Positions 7,808 to 17,624 of a stretch of DNA of 64,000 nucleotides are shown piece by piece. The notes beneath the pieces are model-generated. The model was given only the letters and a program-made list of their open reading frames with translations, had not been told where the DNA came from and did not search any database. This DNA comes from Alphaproteobacteria bacterium (GTDB lineage: Bacteria; Pseudomonadota; Alphaproteobacteria; Sphingomonadales; Kordiimonadaceae). How positions within the stretch are numbered: the first letter of the stretch is position 1; each line of letters opens with the position of its first letter. Location of the stretch: NCBI GenBank assembly GCA_021774735.1, contig JAJFIS010000029.1, positions 1 to 64,000 of the forward strand. Reading direction: 5' to 3'. The position numbers and the translations under genes are program-made.

Positions 7808-8653
7808 TTAATCCCGCAGCAATTCATTGATGCTGGTCTTTGAGCGGGTTTTGGCATCAACTTTTTTGACGATAACAGCGCAGTATAAATTTGGCCCTGG
7901 GCTGCCATTGGGCAGGGGTTTGCCAGGCAGGGTGCCGGGCACCACAACGCTGTAGGCGGGCACGCGCCCCATATGAATTTCCCCCGTGGCGCGGTCGATA
8001 ATTTTGGTCGAAGCGCCAAGATATACCCCCATGGAAATAACGGCGCCTTCTTCCACTATAACGCCTTCGGCCACTTCAGCGCGCGCGCCGATGAAACAAT
8101 CGTCCTCAATAATTACAGGACCTGCTTGCAGGGGCTCTAACACGCCGCCAATACCTGTGCCGCCAGATAGGTGTACATTCTTGCCTATTTGGGCGCAGCT
8201 GCCCACTGTCGCCCATGTGTCAACCATGGTGCCTTCGCCCACATGAGCGCCAAGGTTAACAAATGATGGCATCAACACAACGCCCTTAGCAATGAAAGCT
8301 GAGCGGCGAACGATGGCACCGGGTACAGCACGAAAGCCAGCTTGCTTGAAATTATCCGCGCCCCAACCTTCGAATTTGCTGGGAACTTTATCCCACCAAT
8401 TTGTATTTTCGCCGGGCCCACCTTGGATGACGGTCATGTCGTTCAGCCGAAAAGATAGAAGCACCGCTTTTTTAAGCCACTGATGGACAGCCCATATGCC
8501 ATTTTCTTTGCTGGCCACCCGCAATTTGCCAGAGTCTAATAATTCAAGGGCGGTATCAACAGCAGCGCGAATGTCGCCAGAGGTATCGCCGTTTACGCTG
8601 TCTCGGTCATCAAATGCGGCATTGATGGTGGCTTCTAATTGGGCGGTGTTCAT
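7808..8653 (-). CDS. dapD: 2,3,4,5-tetrahydropyridine-2,6-dicarboxylate N-succinyltransferase
   Basis: 281 aa from the ATG at 8653, chosen because an AAGG precedes it and the product begins [18 protein letters not shown] as DapD does; a longer reading to 8740 adds an unrelated leader. DapD succinylates tetrahydrodipicolinate using succinyl-CoA. The second half shows left-handed beta-helix hexapeptide repeats ([58 protein letters not shown]). It is the first gene of a dapD-dapE operon and lies 95 nt from the HAD nucleotidase upstream on the same strand, an arrangement common in alphaproteobacteria. Confidence 0.95.
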   Translation of the reverse strand: MNTAQLEATINAAFDDRDSVNGDTSGDIRAAVDTALELLDSGKLRVASKENGIWAVHQWLKKAVLLSFRLNDMTVIQGGPGENTNWWDKVPSKFEGWGADNFKQAGFRAVPGAIVRRSAFIAKGVVLMPSFVNLGAHVGEGTMVDTWATVGSCAQIGKNVHLSGGTGIGGVLEPLQAGPVIIEDDCFIGARAEVAEGVIVEEGAVISMGVYLGASTKIIDRATGEIHMGRVPAYSVVVPGTLPGKPLPNGSPGPNLYCAVIVKKVDAKTRSKTSINELLRD

Positions 8654-8748
8654 AGCAGTGTAACCTTGTTGAATAGGGCTTGTCGGATGGTGCGGTACAA
8701 TAACGTGGGTGGTAGTGATGTCAATGAAACTGCATGCCAATAACGCAT

Positions 8749-9474
8749 TTAAGCAGTGTGGTCATGTAGCCATTTGCTAAGGTCGTCAATTTCACCGTCA
8801 ATATATGTGGCATCCTCATGTGGGTTGCCCCATGGGCTGCTGGTATTCACCCACACCGTCGCCATGCCCATAGCATGGGCCGGTTCAAGGTTGCGGGCCA
8901 TATCTTCAAAAAAGACTGCTCTTGTAGGGTCTATGTCCATTTCATTGATGAAAAGGTCATAAGTTGGGGGCTGTGGTTTTGGAATAAGTCCGGCAGCAAT
9001 AATATCGAATATGCCATCAAAGTGGTCTTTAACACCAAGGCGACTGATAACTTGGTTAGTGTAATTACAGTCAGCATTGGTGAAGATAACCTTGCGGCCA
9101 TCAAGCCGGTCGAGCGCCTCAATCAAACGGCGATCTTCTTCAACGGGTGAGAAATCAATATCATGGACGTCCTCTAAAAATTCATGCGGGTCAACGCCGT
9201 GATGCTTCATCAGCCCAGCGAGTGATGTACCATATTTCATCAGGTAGCCCTTTTGAACCCGGCGGGCTTCTGTCCGGTCAGTGCTGAGCAAATTAGCGAT
9301 GAAACTGCCCATTTTCTCGTCTATTTGGGCAAATAGATCAATCCGGTGGTGGTATAGCGTGTTATCAAGGTCAAAGACCCATGTGTCCCTTGTGGACAAT
9401 AATTGCTCCAATCTTTCAGCTGAATGCGAAGCTTGGGAAAGTTTTTCAGATTTATATGATGATTTTTCTTGCAT
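8749..9474 (-). CDS. HAD-family pyrimidine 5'-nucleotidase
   Basis: 241 aa of the haloacid dehalogenase superfamily, subfamily IA. Motif I is [10 protein letters not shown] (nucleophile Asp near residue 35), motif [10 protein letters not shown], motif III the KPQPPTY region, and motif [11 protein letters not shown]. These match the pyrimidine 5'-nucleotidase group that dephosphorylates UMP or CMP-like nucleotides; the exact substrate is inferred. The first 25 residues are polar and outside the fold. The gene sits just upstream of dapD on the same strand, a frequent alphaproteobacterial neighbourhood with no obvious metabolic link, and is divergent from a diguanylate cyclase across a 54-bp gap. 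Confidence 0.85.
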   Translation of the reverse strand: MQEKSSYKSEKLSQASHSAERLEQLLSTRDTWVFDLDNTLYHHRIDLFAQIDEKMGSFIANLLSTDRTEARRVQKGYLMKYGTSLAGLMKHHGVDPHEFLEDVHDIDFSPVEEDRRLIEALDRLDGRKVIFTNADCNYTNQVISRLGVKDHFDGIFDIIAAGLIPKPQPPTYDLFINEMDIDPTRAVFFEDMARNLEPAHAMGMATVWVNTSSPWGNPHEDATYIDGEIDDLSKWLHDHTA

Positions 9475-9528
9475 GTTTAAACCCTATTAAGGGGTAATGA
9501 TTAAAGTGGCAAGGTAGGAAGGGATTTT

Positions 9529-11199
9529 ATGGCATTTGGCAGTAAAATAAATCCAGATAAAAAGATGGCATGGCCTTTAAGCGATGTGCAAGTGGACGCA
9601 ATTTCTGTTGCGATGGATGGCACTATTCTTGACCAAAGTCCATCAGCGGGTTTTTTAGTTTCTGCTTGGAGCGGTGGCTGTGAAGCTTTACGCAGTTTTG
9701 CCCACAACAGCGCGAGTGGAATACCAATAACCAGCGATGTCAGAAGTCTTGCAGTTGATGGCCATGAGCGGCGCTACCAGCTTACTTTGACACCTTTTTC
9801 AAGCGGCGCCTTACTTATCGTTGGCCGCGATGTAACTATTCAGGAAAGCCTGACACAGGCATTGGTTAATAGCCGGGAGCTATTACAAGACTTGGTCAGG
9901 CAAGGTGCTGATTTTGGCTTTGAAACTGATATAAATGGATATTTCACCTATGCTGGCCCTGATGATGTCATGGGGTATCAAGCCAGTGAACTGATTGGGA
10001 AAAAGGCCGGAGATGTATTTTTTGAGGGTGGTCAGTGCCCGCTGCCTTTAGATCCTTTTGAGGCTTTGGCCCCCTCCACACAGGACGCTCTACCCATTTT
10101 AGCGGCGGATGGTAACGTCCACACTATGTGGGTATCCTCCACACCTTTGATCTCTGAAAATGGCACCCGGGTAGGCGCTCGAGGCTTATTTAGGGATGTC
10201 ACTGACAGTTTTGAGAGTGAAAAATCCAGACGCCAGGAAACGGTGCGCCTGGCTATGCTTAACCGAATCACGCATTTGTTACGGTCTGCTGATAATGTTG
10301 CGGCCTTAACACAAGACTCGTTGAATGAATTGGTTGGGGCATTGCGGGCTGAAGCAGGTTGGATATGCCAAGCAAAGCATGGAATGCCCGTGCCAGCGGC
10401 GCATATCAGCCTGAGCGATGACCCTATTGATAGTGATGCCATCATTCAGGCGCTTCAGGATGCTCCAGAATGGTCTGATGGCTGCGAAAAATATTTCACC
10501 CTTCATATCGACGGGGCTGAGTTGTTATGCGTGACATTACTGGTTGAAAAAGGCCAAATGGCTGCCGTTTTATTAGCGCGTGATACTAGCCTTTTCCCGT
10601 GGTCGGATGCAGAGCATAAATTGCTGGAAAGTGTTGTAGATAATCTGGCCGTTGCCTTAAAACAGGCGCGGATGATTGAAGAATTAGAGCGGTTATCGAG
10701 CACCGATGAACTTTCTGGGCTGCTTAACAGGCGCGCTTTTAATAGCGCCGTAACAAGACGGTTAGCGCAACAAAAACGCGGCAGTAGCACGGGTTGTTTT
10801 CTCTATGTGGACCTTGACCACTTTAAAGAAGTCAATGACAGTTTGGGCCACGCAGCAGGGGACTTGGTGATTGCTAGCTTTGGTCAGATACTGCGTACTT
10901 CGGCCCGTGAGAATGATATTGTTGCGCGTCTTGGCGGCGATGAATTTGGCCTGTGGTTAGACGGCACAGACGAAAGTGGTGCGGTCACAAAATCCAAGTT
11001 TCTTCTAGATCAGATGAAACATATTCGTAGCGTTGCAGGTGCTGAGCATCTACGCCTTTCCTTGTCTGTTGGGATCGCTTCAGCAATACGCATGAAAGAC
11101 TTTTCTTTAGAAACATTATCCAATGCGGCTGATGTAGCCCTTTATCAAGCAAAAAAAAGCGGTCGCTCTGGTTATGCCATCGCAGAGGACGTGGAGTAG
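9529..11199 (+). CDS. PAS-GAF-GGDEF diguanylate cyclase
   Basis: 556 aa, with no membrane helix. A PAS-like region at about 15-110 is followed by a second PAS (about 125-235, FGFETDINGYFTYAGPDDVMGYQ), a GAF-like domain (about 245-395) and a C-terminal GGDEF domain (about 400-555). The active-site motif is intact at 469-473 (RLGGDEF), and an RxxD inhibitory site (R460-D463) lies five residues upstream as in product-inhibited cyclases. It probably makes cyclic-di-GMP in response to a cytosolic cue. The stop is 3 nt before the GTG start of the DUF2336 gene, so the pair is co-transcribed. AGGAAGGG precedes the ATG. Confidence 0.9.
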   Translation: MAFGSKINPDKKMAWPLSDVQVDAISVAMDGTILDQSPSAGFLVSAWSGGCEALRSFAHNSASGIPITSDVRSLAVDGHERRYQLTLTPFSSGALLIVGRDVTIQESLTQALVNSRELLQDLVRQGADFGFETDINGYFTYAGPDDVMGYQASELIGKKAGDVFFEGGQCPLPLDPFEALAPSTQDALPILAADGNVHTMWVSSTPLISENGTRVGARGLFRDVTDSFESEKSRRQETVRLAMLNRITHLLRSADNVAALTQDSLNELVGALRAEAGWICQAKHGMPVPAAHISLSDDPIDSDAIIQALQDAPEWSDGCEKYFTLHIDGAELLCVTLLVEKGQMAAVLLARDTSLFPWSDAEHKLLESVVDNLAVALKQARMIEELERLSSTDELSGLLNRRAFNSAVTRRLAQQKRGSSTGCFLYVDLDHFKEVNDSLGHAAGDLVIASFGQILRTSARENDIVARLGGDEFGLWLDGTDESGAVTKSKFLLDQMKHIRSVAGAEHLRLSLSVGIASAIRMKDFSLETLSNAADVALYQAKKSGRSGYAIAEDVE

Positions 11200-11202
11200 A
11201 AT

Positions 11203-12465
11203 GTGGTGCTAAAATCATTAAAAGGACTATTGGGTTTAGGGTCAAAAACGAATGATCCTGTGTCTTATGACAAAGCAAAAAACTTGCTCGAGAAGGGTTC
11301 TGAAAAACAGCGCTTAAACTTAGCTAGCCATAAAGATACAACGCCTGAGGTACTGTATTATTTAGCGGACGATGCATCTGCTGGAGTGCGCAAGCAAATC
11401 GCCCGAAATCCCAGCACCCCCATTCAGGCTGATGCGGCGCTTGTCAGTGATGAAGACGAAGAAGTGCGGGGAGAGCTAGCACGGAAAATAGCTCGGTTAG
11501 TACCGGGCTTAAACCCTGATGAGCAGTCGACATTGCGGGATTCTACCATTGAAATTCTTGAAAAATTAGCCTCAGACCAATTACCAAAAATACGGGCTAT
11601 AATTGCGGAGGAAATTAAAAAATCGGATGCGGTCCCTAAGCATATTGTGAGCCAGTTAGCACGGGATATTGAAGATATCGTCAGCGCGCCTATTTTAGAA
11701 TATTCACCATTGCTGAATGATGACGACCTACGGGAAATTATTGCAGCAGGCAGTTCGCAGTCAGCCCTGATAGCCATTGCAAGCCGTGAAGGAGTTAGTG
11801 GTGATGTGTCGGATGACTTGGCCGCAACGCTTGAAATTCCTGCTGTAGCAGCGCTGTTGACCAATCAAAGTGCACAGATCAGGGAAGACACTTTAGATCA
11901 AATCATTAATCAGGCAAAAAAAGTGAAGGATCTCCACCGGCCCCTTGCTGTTCGCGGGGAACTGTCAGTGCGGGCAATGAAACGTATTTCATCCTTTGTC
12001 GCTTCTGCTTTGGTCCATAGAATGATGGAGAAAAACCCTCTTGAAGAAGAACAAGCCGAAGAGCTATTGGACCGAGTGCGGGACCGGCTGGCTAATGAGC
12101 GTTTGGGAGAAAAAGAAGAATCTGTCTTAGCATTAAAAGCTAAGGAGTTTTACAGTCAGGGCCGCCTAGATGATAGCTTTATAAAAAAGCAAATAGAGAA
12201 GGGAAGCCGTGAATTTGTTCTGCAATGTTTGGCTTTATTGGCTGACATTCCCGTGAAGGCGGTGCGCCAAGTGATCCATTCAAAAAGTGGACGCGCTGTA
12301 ACGGCGCTGTCATGGAAAGCGCAATTAAAGATGCGGACCGCATATGAAATTCAGACCAAGCTCGCTTTGGTGCCAAATGGTCAATTGCTACCCGCTAAAA
12401 ATGGAACAAGCTACCCCATTAGTGAAGATGAGCTTGAGTGGCATCTAAGCTATTTTTTAGAGTGA
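11203..12465 (+). CDS. DUF2336 HEAT-like repeat protein
   Basis: 420 aa read from a GTG three bases after the stop of the cyclase gene; an ATG at 11201 hits a stop after three codons and is rejected. The protein is mostly short helical repeats (VLYYLADDASAGVRKQIARNPSTP, VRGELARKIARLVPG) of the DUF2336 type found in alphaproteobacteria, with a charged central region and no signal peptide or membrane helix. Its biochemical role is unknown. Tight linkage to a PAS/GAF/GGDEF protein is inferred to mean shared signalling, perhaps as an effector or scaffold. The gene is convergent with argB across 28 nt. Confidence 0.85.
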   Translation: MVLKSLKGLLGLGSKTNDPVSYDKAKNLLEKGSEKQRLNLASHKDTTPEVLYYLADDASAGVRKQIARNPSTPIQADAALVSDEDEEVRGELARKIARLVPGLNPDEQSTLRDSTIEILEKLASDQLPKIRAIIAEEIKKSDAVPKHIVSQLARDIEDIVSAPILEYSPLLNDDDLREIIAAGSSQSALIAIASREGVSGDVSDDLAATLEIPAVAALLTNQSAQIREDTLDQIINQAKKVKDLHRPLAVRGELSVRAMKRISSFVASALVHRMMEKNPLEEEQAEELLDRVRDRLANERLGEKEESVLALKAKEFYSQGRLDDSFIKKQIEKGSREFVLQCLALLADIPVKAVRQVIHSKSGRAVTALSWKAQLKMRTAYEIQTKLALVPNGQLLPAKNGTSYPISEDELEWHLSYFLE

Positions 12466-12493
12466 AAAATTCTGTATAGAGGCAATTAGAAAC

Positions 12494-13405
12494 CTAGTCA
12501 GTGTTTTTGACAATTAGGGTACCTGCGCCGCGTTCGGTGAAAATTTCAAGCAATATCGCATGCTCAACCCGGCCATCAAGAATAACGGAAGCCTCGGCTC
12601 CGTCATCAATGGCCCGCAGGCAGGTTTCAATTTTTGGAATCATACCACCGTGAATAGTGCCATCATTTTGCAATTTTGTAATTTCTTTTGGGGTCAGTTC
12701 GGTCATCAATTCACCGTCTTTGCTCAAAACACCCTCAACATCGGTTAGCAAAAATAGGCGGGTAGCCCCTAGTGCTGCCGCAATGGCACCGGCCATGGTG
12801 TCGGCATTAATGTTAAAAGTTTGGCCATTGTCACAAGGGGCGATAGGCGCAATTACGGGGATTATATTAGCTTCGATAAATTTGTGCAATACGGTGGGGT
12901 CAACAATATCGGGCTCGCCGACAAAGCCCAGATCAATAAGTTTTTCTATATTCGAATCTGGGTCCATTTTGGTGCGCTTTAAGGGCGTGGCCGTTACCAT
13001 TGCGCTATCTTTACCCGAAACACCAACCGCCCTACCACCAGCACGGCTAATGTTATCTACAATGCTTTTGTTAATGGAACCCGACAGGACCATCTCTGCT
13101 ACTTCAACCGTGGCTTTGTCGGTGATGCGCAAGCCATCGACAAATTCTGTTTTTATAGAAAGCCGCTCCAGCATTTTACCAATTTGGGGCCCGCCGCCAT
13201 GGACCACAACGGGGTTAATGCCTACCTGCTTTAAAAGCACGATATCTTCAGCAAATTTGTTGGCAAGCACCTCGTCGCCCATGGCATGCCCGCCGTATTT
13301 GATGACAAATGTTTTGCCGGAATAACGCCGCATATAGGGCAGTGCCTCCACGAGAGTGGCAGCTTTTTTTTGCAGGTTTTTCTTTTGATTGCTCACAATA
13401 ATCAT
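12494..13405 (-). CDS. argB: Acetylglutamate kinase
   Basis: 303 aa of the amino acid kinase family, phosphorylating N-acetyl-L-glutamate in the second step of arginine synthesis. Diagnostic motifs include [23 protein letters not shown], the binding segment FVDGLRITD, and [16 protein letters not shown] with MIPKIETC near the end. The N-terminal helix ([14 protein letters not shown]) is characteristic of ArgB forms that make arginine-sensitive hexamers, so feedback inhibition is likely. The start is ATG at 13405, although a GTG three codons in is possible. The gene stands alone, 102 nt from the YhhN gene upstream. Confidence 0.95.
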   Translation of the reverse strand: MIIVSNQKKNLQKKAATLVEALPYMRRYSGKTFVIKYGGHAMGDEVLANKFAEDIVLLKQVGINPVVVHGGGPQIGKMLERLSIKTEFVDGLRITDKATVEVAEMVLSGSINKSIVDNISRAGGRAVGVSGKDSAMVTATPLKRTKMDPDSNIEKLIDLGFVGEPDIVDPTVLHKFIEANIIPVIAPIAPCDNGQTFNINADTMAGAIAAALGATRLFLLTDVEGVLSKDGELMTELTPKEITKLQNDGTIHGGMIPKIETCLRAIDDGAEASVILDGRVEHAILLEIFTERGAGTLIVKNTD

Positions 13406-13507
13406 CAGTTCTCTACTTTAGGTCTTGTGGTAGTACTCAATGCTAGATATGGCGAAGAAAGGGTAAGCTGTCCAGCAGCAATTCGCTTCATAGCTTGGTT
13501 GAAAGGG

Positions 13508-14233
13508 TCAAAGTCGGTAGCCACCAATGACGGCTGGTTTGTCTCTAGCTGACATAATGCCAGTAGCGATTAATGTTTGACCACCAAAATAGAGGACCCA
13601 CACCGTAGGGCCTACCCATGAAGGGGCTTCGCTGAATTTTGCATATGAAAGCAAGCCATCAGAGATGAAAAACATGAGCGCACCAAGACCAACAATATAA
13701 GGATTATAGCGTGATAAAAGTGCCATAACGGTCATGGTTGTCAAAGCAACAACATAGATAATTACCCACATAAAAAGGTCACCAATGAGCGGCTGCAGAT
13801 ATACGGTCGTGGCTATGGCACCGAGCCATAGCAGGGCACATAAAATATATCGCAAACGGCCAACCAAAGATGGTTTTTCGCGGTTGGCTAAAAATACGCC
13901 AATATAAACAAGGTGGCTGGCTAAAAAGGCTATGAGGCCGTTAAGGAAAGGGATGGCAGGGTCACCTGACGGTATGGCAATAAGAACATCCCCCGCAGCA
14001 GATAGAAATAATGCCAAAGACAAAAATAAATGTGAGCGGGTGCGCCATGACAAAAAGGCATAAAGACCCAGCAAAGTTACACCAGCACCTTTTGCCATCA
14101 ACTGATATGGCATCTCCAAGTTTTCTGCCATGCCAAGGCCATGGACAAAAGCCGCTATGATGCCTAACAGAAGCATAATTTGTGCTACTGTCCTATTGCG
14201 CCTTTGATGACTGGTAGAATAAAATCGTGCCAT
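13508..14233 (-). CDS. YhhN-family membrane protein (lysoplasmalogenase-like)
   Basis: 241 aa from ATG 14233, which has a GAGGGAC Shine-Dalgarno; an upstream TTG reading lacks one. About eight transmembrane helices cover most of the length, with the YhhN-type motifs SLALFLSAAGDVL and ALMFFISDGLLSYAKF whose aspartates are probably catalytic. Some members of the family hydrolyse the vinyl-ether bond of lysoplasmalogens; in bacteria the substrate is usually unknown. It shares a strand with argB downstream (102-nt gap), but a functional link is unlikely. The neighbouring transporter upstream resembles LplT, so a lysophospholipid theme is possible but speculative. Confidence 0.8.
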   Translation of the reverse strand: MARFYSTSHQRRNRTVAQIMLLLGIIAAFVHGLGMAENLEMPYQLMAKGAGVTLLGLYAFLSWRTRSHLFLSLALFLSAAGDVLIAIPSGDPAIPFLNGLIAFLASHLVYIGVFLANREKPSLVGRLRYILCALLWLGAIATTVYLQPLIGDLFMWVIIYVVALTTMTVMALLSRYNPYIVGLGALMFFISDGLLSYAKFSEAPSWVGPTVWVLYFGGQTLIATGIMSARDKPAVIGGYRL

Positions 14234-14414
14234 TGTCCCTCGCTTGTCCTTAAGAAAGCCCTCTACTGCTTCCAAGTGAAACCCCAAAAAACATGAGGTT
14301 ACTGCCTGATATTATCTAGTGCCTTCATTTAAAAAGACTATTCTGCCCTAATTCGCTTTAATAACAAGTTTTAAATGGCTCACATATGCTTCACATATTC
14401 TTTATAGGCCGACA

Positions 14415-15707
14415 TTATTTACTAAAAATAGGTAAAGATCGCCAGATCAATGCGGCAACGATTAAACTGCCAATGCCCGAGCCCAACAGGATATCAGGTA
14501 TCGTTAGGCCCTGAGAAATCATGGTGAGTGAGTATATCGATGCCAGAACCATGAAACTGGAACTGACAATATTATTGACCGCGACCATACGAGACCGTTC
14601 TTTGTCAGCCGAGCGTTCTTGGATGAAGGTGTAAAAGGGTACGATGTAAACACCACCAGCCGCTGCGATCATGCCAAGGTCAAATATAAGGCGCCAACTG
14701 CCAGAAAGTTGGATGAAACTTTCAAGCCCAACCAATTCCCCTGTTCCTGAGCCCGCGATGGCCAAAGACGCAAAATAAAGATCGATAGTAAAAATTGCGA
14801 TTAAAACCCCAGCGGCAGGGGAATAACGAGCAGATATTTCACCCTTAAGCAGGTGGGCGCAGATGTAAGAACCAATGGCCGTGCCAATAGCAAAAACAGC
14901 GAGAAACACCAGCACCACTTCTGGGCCTGCGCCTAAGGTATTTTTAGTGAAGGCGGGAAACTGGGCTGTAAATAAAAACCCAATGAACCAAAACCAACCA
15001 ATGGCCAATATGCTGGTTATCACAGGCTTATTGCTGTTTGCGGAACGAACAATGGTGAAGGTTGAGCGAAAAATATTATAATCAATATCTAAGTCTGGTA
15101 CTGTACTTTTAGTGTCGGGTATTTTCAGGCTCATCAGCCAACCAACCAAGGCCGAGCCAATGGTAACGCCGGCGGTGAGCCAAATGCCATTTGGTGCCAG
15201 AATTAAAACACTTGCTATCAATAAACCGAGAACAATAGCAAAGAAGGTGGCCCCTTCAACATAGGCATTCCCTGTTATCAATTCCTTCTCTTCTAAAAGC
15301 TCGGGCAGCAAGGCATATTTTAAAGGGCCAAAAAAAGCTGACTGCGTAGCCATCAAAAACAGAAGGCCCAGCAATGCCCAAAAGCTACTAAAATAGAAAC
15401 CAATGGCACCAATAATCATGACAAGGATTTCAATGAATTTCACATAGCGTATTAATGTGGATTTTGAATATTTATCCGCGATTTGGCCCGCGAGAGAGGA
15501 AAATAGCACAAAGGGTAATACCAATACGGCCCCAGCATAGATGTTGATCTCTTCCTCTTTGATATCCACTTGGTCGGCAAGGACATAGGTGAAAAGCATG
15601 ACGATTGCCATTTTGAAGACATTGTCATTAAAAGCACCCAGAAATTGGGCGCTAAATAATGGAAAAAATCGGCGGGAACGAATAATGTTTTTATTAGAAT
15701 GTGAGAT
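14415..15707 (-). CDS. LplT-like MFS transporter with non-AUG start
   Basis: An MFS protein related to lysophospholipid transporter LplT and the membrane half of Aas-like fusions. The first ATG in frame (15611) would drop the family's conserved first helix, yet upstream the frame continues with FFPLFSAQFLGAFNDNVFK, the hallmark N-terminus. No ATG, GTG or TTG lies between the in-frame TGA (15723-15725) and that motif. The best start is ATC at 15705-15707, 7 nt after AAAGGG (15715-15720), giving 430 aa; ATT at 15684-15686 is an alternative. About 12 helices follow. The Shine-Dalgarno overlaps the stop of the CDF-like gene, implying an operon. Sequencing error at the start cannot be excluded. 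Confidence 0.75.
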   Translation of the reverse strand: MSHSNKNIIRSRRFFPLFSAQFLGAFNDNVFKMAIVMLFTYVLADQVDIKEEEINIYAGAVLVLPFVLFSSLAGQIADKYSKSTLIRYVKFIEILVMIIGAIGFYFSSFWALLGLLFLMATQSAFFGPLKYALLPELLEEKELITGNAYVEGATFFAIVLGLLIASVLILAPNGIWLTAGVTIGSALVGWLMSLKIPDTKSTVPDLDIDYNIFRSTFTIVRSANSNKPVITSILAIGWFWFIGFLFTAQFPAFTKNTLGAGPEVVLVFLAVFAIGTAIGSYICAHLLKGEISARYSPAAGVLIAIFTIDLYFASLAIAGSGTGELVGLESFIQLSGSWRLIFDLGMIAAAGGVYIVPFYTFIQERSADKERSRMVAVNNIVSSSFMVLASIYSLTMISQGLTIPDILLGSGIGSLIVAALIWRSLPIFSK

Positions 15708-15718
15708 AAATATACCCT

Positions 15719-16399
15719 TTATTCAATTGTTGCATGTGGATGGGGACGGGGATGGTCGTGGCCATCTGTATTTTGAGTAGATGTTTTAAGGCTGCGCATT
15801 TCTGCCACAGATTGACGGAAAATAGAAAGAGCTGACGATAAAAATAAACTTGCCATAATGCCAGCCACGGCAAGGTCAGGCCAACCGGTGTTGGAAACCC
15901 AAACCCCTGTTGCAGCCCCTAGAACAGCTATGTTGCCAATGGCATCATTACGGCTACACAGCCAAACGCTGCGCACATTGGCGTCACCATTGCGAAATCT
16001 GTATAGAATGAAGACGCTGGCTAAATTGGCGGCAAGTGCGGCTAAGGCAACACCGCCCATAATTTGGGCACTTGGAACTTGCAGAATAAATATATGATAG
16101 ACGGCAGAAGCCAATATCCAAAAACCCATCAAAGATAGGGTGATACCTTTGAATATTGCCGCCCGCGTTCGCCATATGAGCGCCCGCCCAATGACAAGCA
16201 AGGAAATGCTGTAGGTGAAAGTATCCCCTAGAAAATCGAGGCTGTCAGCTTTAAGCGCCTCACTGCCACCAATGAAGCCCATCGGCATTTCAACAAGAAA
16301 CATAAAAGCGTTTATGGCAATAACAAGCCATAGGGCGCGGCGAAATGCATCACTTGCCCCATCAAACTGGCTGTCATGACCGCAACAGCTTGTGCTCAT
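15719..16399 (-). CDS. Cation diffusion facilitator-like transporter
   Basis: 226 aa with about six membrane helices, resembling the membrane domain of CDF metal/proton antiporters. It starts MSTSCCGHD and ends with a His-rich tail (DGHDHPRPHPH), both likely to bind metal. Aligned to the canonical HxxxD site of helix 2 it reads DSLDFLGD, and helix 5 reads CSRND where HxxxD is usual, giving a CxxxD arrangement. This suggests altered metal choice or site chemistry. The usual C-terminal cytoplasmic domain is missing. It is probably co-transcribed with the MFS gene downstream and is divergent from hemH across 199 bp, in which no clear motif was seen. Confidence 0.75.
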   Translation of the reverse strand: MSTSCCGHDSQFDGASDAFRRALWLVIAINAFMFLVEMPMGFIGGSEALKADSLDFLGDTFTYSISLLVIGRALIWRTRAAIFKGITLSLMGFWILASAVYHIFILQVPSAQIMGGVALAALAANLASVFILYRFRNGDANVRSVWLCSRNDAIGNIAVLGAATGVWVSNTGWPDLAVAGIMASLFLSSALSIFRQSVAEMRSLKTSTQNTDGHDHPRPHPHATIE

Positions 16400-16598
16400 A
16401 ACTCTTTACCTTTCCCTCATCCAAGGATAGTTAGAGCAAATATGCTATTAATAAGCAAGTAGGGAGCTGCGCTGAAAAACTTACCAACGGAGAGCAATGT
16501 CCCAAAAAAGCTATTTTGAGGCATTGCATTAGGGGGTAAGTCAGGCATATTCTGCCAGCGCGATAGTGCATCAATATTATTTTTAAAGCCGTAACTTT

Positions 16599-17615
16599 AT
16601 GCCCGTGAATGATACCCACCCACCATTAAAAAGCCCACGCACTGGGGTCTTGCTGATTTCGCTTGGAACGCCTGAGCGGCCAGACGCAAGTGCTGTTCGG
16701 TCTTTTTTGCAGGAATTTCTGAGTGATCCAAGGGTGGTGGAGCTGCCGCGTCTGCTTTGGCTGCCTTTATTACACGGGCTTATATTGCCCTTCAGGCCAA
16801 AGCGCTCTGCTAAGGCTTACGCAAAAATTTGGAATTATGATACGGGCGAATCACCATTGAAGATGACAGCCGTTGCCCAAGCACAAGATTTAAATGCTCG
16901 GCTATCTAATGATGACATTATTGTCGATTGGGCTTTTACCTATGGCTCTACTTCCATCAAAGGTCAAATCGAACAATTGCAGAGCCTTGGCTGTAGGCGC
17001 ATTTTGTTGATGGCGCTTTACCCACAGTATAGTGCCACCACCACGGCGGCCGCTTACGACAAAGCCTATAAGGCATTAACGCAGATGCGGGTTCAACCGG
17101 CGGTGCGGACCATCCATAATTACCATGACCACCCTGCCTATATTGAAGCCTTGAGCAATAGCTTGAGGGATGGTCTGCAGCAATTGAATTGGGAACCTGA
17201 TGTGATTGTGGCGAGTTACCACGGCATTCCACAGCGTAGCTTTAACAAGGGAGACCCTTACCCATGCCATGCAAGAAAAACCAGCCGTTTGGTTAGAGAG
17301 GCATTAGAGCTGTCAGAGGATAAATTCGCGACCGTTTTTCAATCGCGTTTTGGCAAGGCCGAATGGGTCCGGCCCTACGCCGAAGAGACACTGAATGAAC
17401 TTGCTAAAAGCGGTAAGAGAAAAGTGGTGATATTCGCTCCCGCTTTTTCTGGCGACTGTCTTGAAACCTTAGAAGAAATAGACATTGGACTGCGCAGTTC
17501 CTTCATGGAAGCAGGCGGCACCCATTTCCATTATATCAATTGCTTAAACGCCTCAAAGCTTGGCATGGATATGTTGGAAACCATTGTGCAAGAAAATTTA
17601 GAAGGCTGGAAATAA
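16599..17615 (+). CDS. hemH: Ferrochelatase
   Basis: 338 aa, the usual length. The enzyme inserts Fe2+ into protoporphyrin IX, the last step of heme b synthesis. The N-terminal GVLLISLGTPERPD, the ALYPQYSATTTAA loop, the catalytic histidine in ASYHGIP (H208) and the acidic motif SGDCLETLEEID are all present. No CFX-type iron-sulfur cysteine set is evident at the C-terminus. The start ATG follows a weak AAAG. The gene is monocistronic, convergent with a copper chaperone gene 9 nt away. The same window holds a c-type cytochrome and siroheme sulfite reductase, which draw on the same tetrapyrrole pathway. Confidence 0.95.
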   Translation: MPVNDTHPPLKSPRTGVLLISLGTPERPDASAVRSFLQEFLSDPRVVELPRLLWLPLLHGLILPFRPKRSAKAYAKIWNYDTGESPLKMTAVAQAQDLNARLSNDDIIVDWAFTYGSTSIKGQIEQLQSLGCRRILLMALYPQYSATTTAAAYDKAYKALTQMRVQPAVRTIHNYHDHPAYIEALSNSLRDGLQQLNWEPDVIVASYHGIPQRSFNKGDPYPCHARKTSRLVREALELSEDKFATVFQSRFGKAEWVRPYAEETLNELAKSGKRKVVIFAPAFSGDCLETLEEIDIGLRSSFMEAGGTHFHYINCLNASKLGMDMLETIVQENLEGWK

Positions 17616-17624
17616 GTTATAGGC

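Noticed and set aside
8653-8740. N-terminal extension of DapD by 29 residues
   Set aside because: The extra residues are not typical of DapD and ATG 8653 has its own Shine-Dalgarno.
12657-13325. 222-codon open frame antisense to argB
   Set aside because: Low-complexity Ser/Pro-rich translation with no ribosome site; it is the mirror of a conserved gene.
16400-16598. tRNA or small RNA in the gap before hemH
   Set aside because: No cloverleaf-compatible T-loop or acceptor stem was found.
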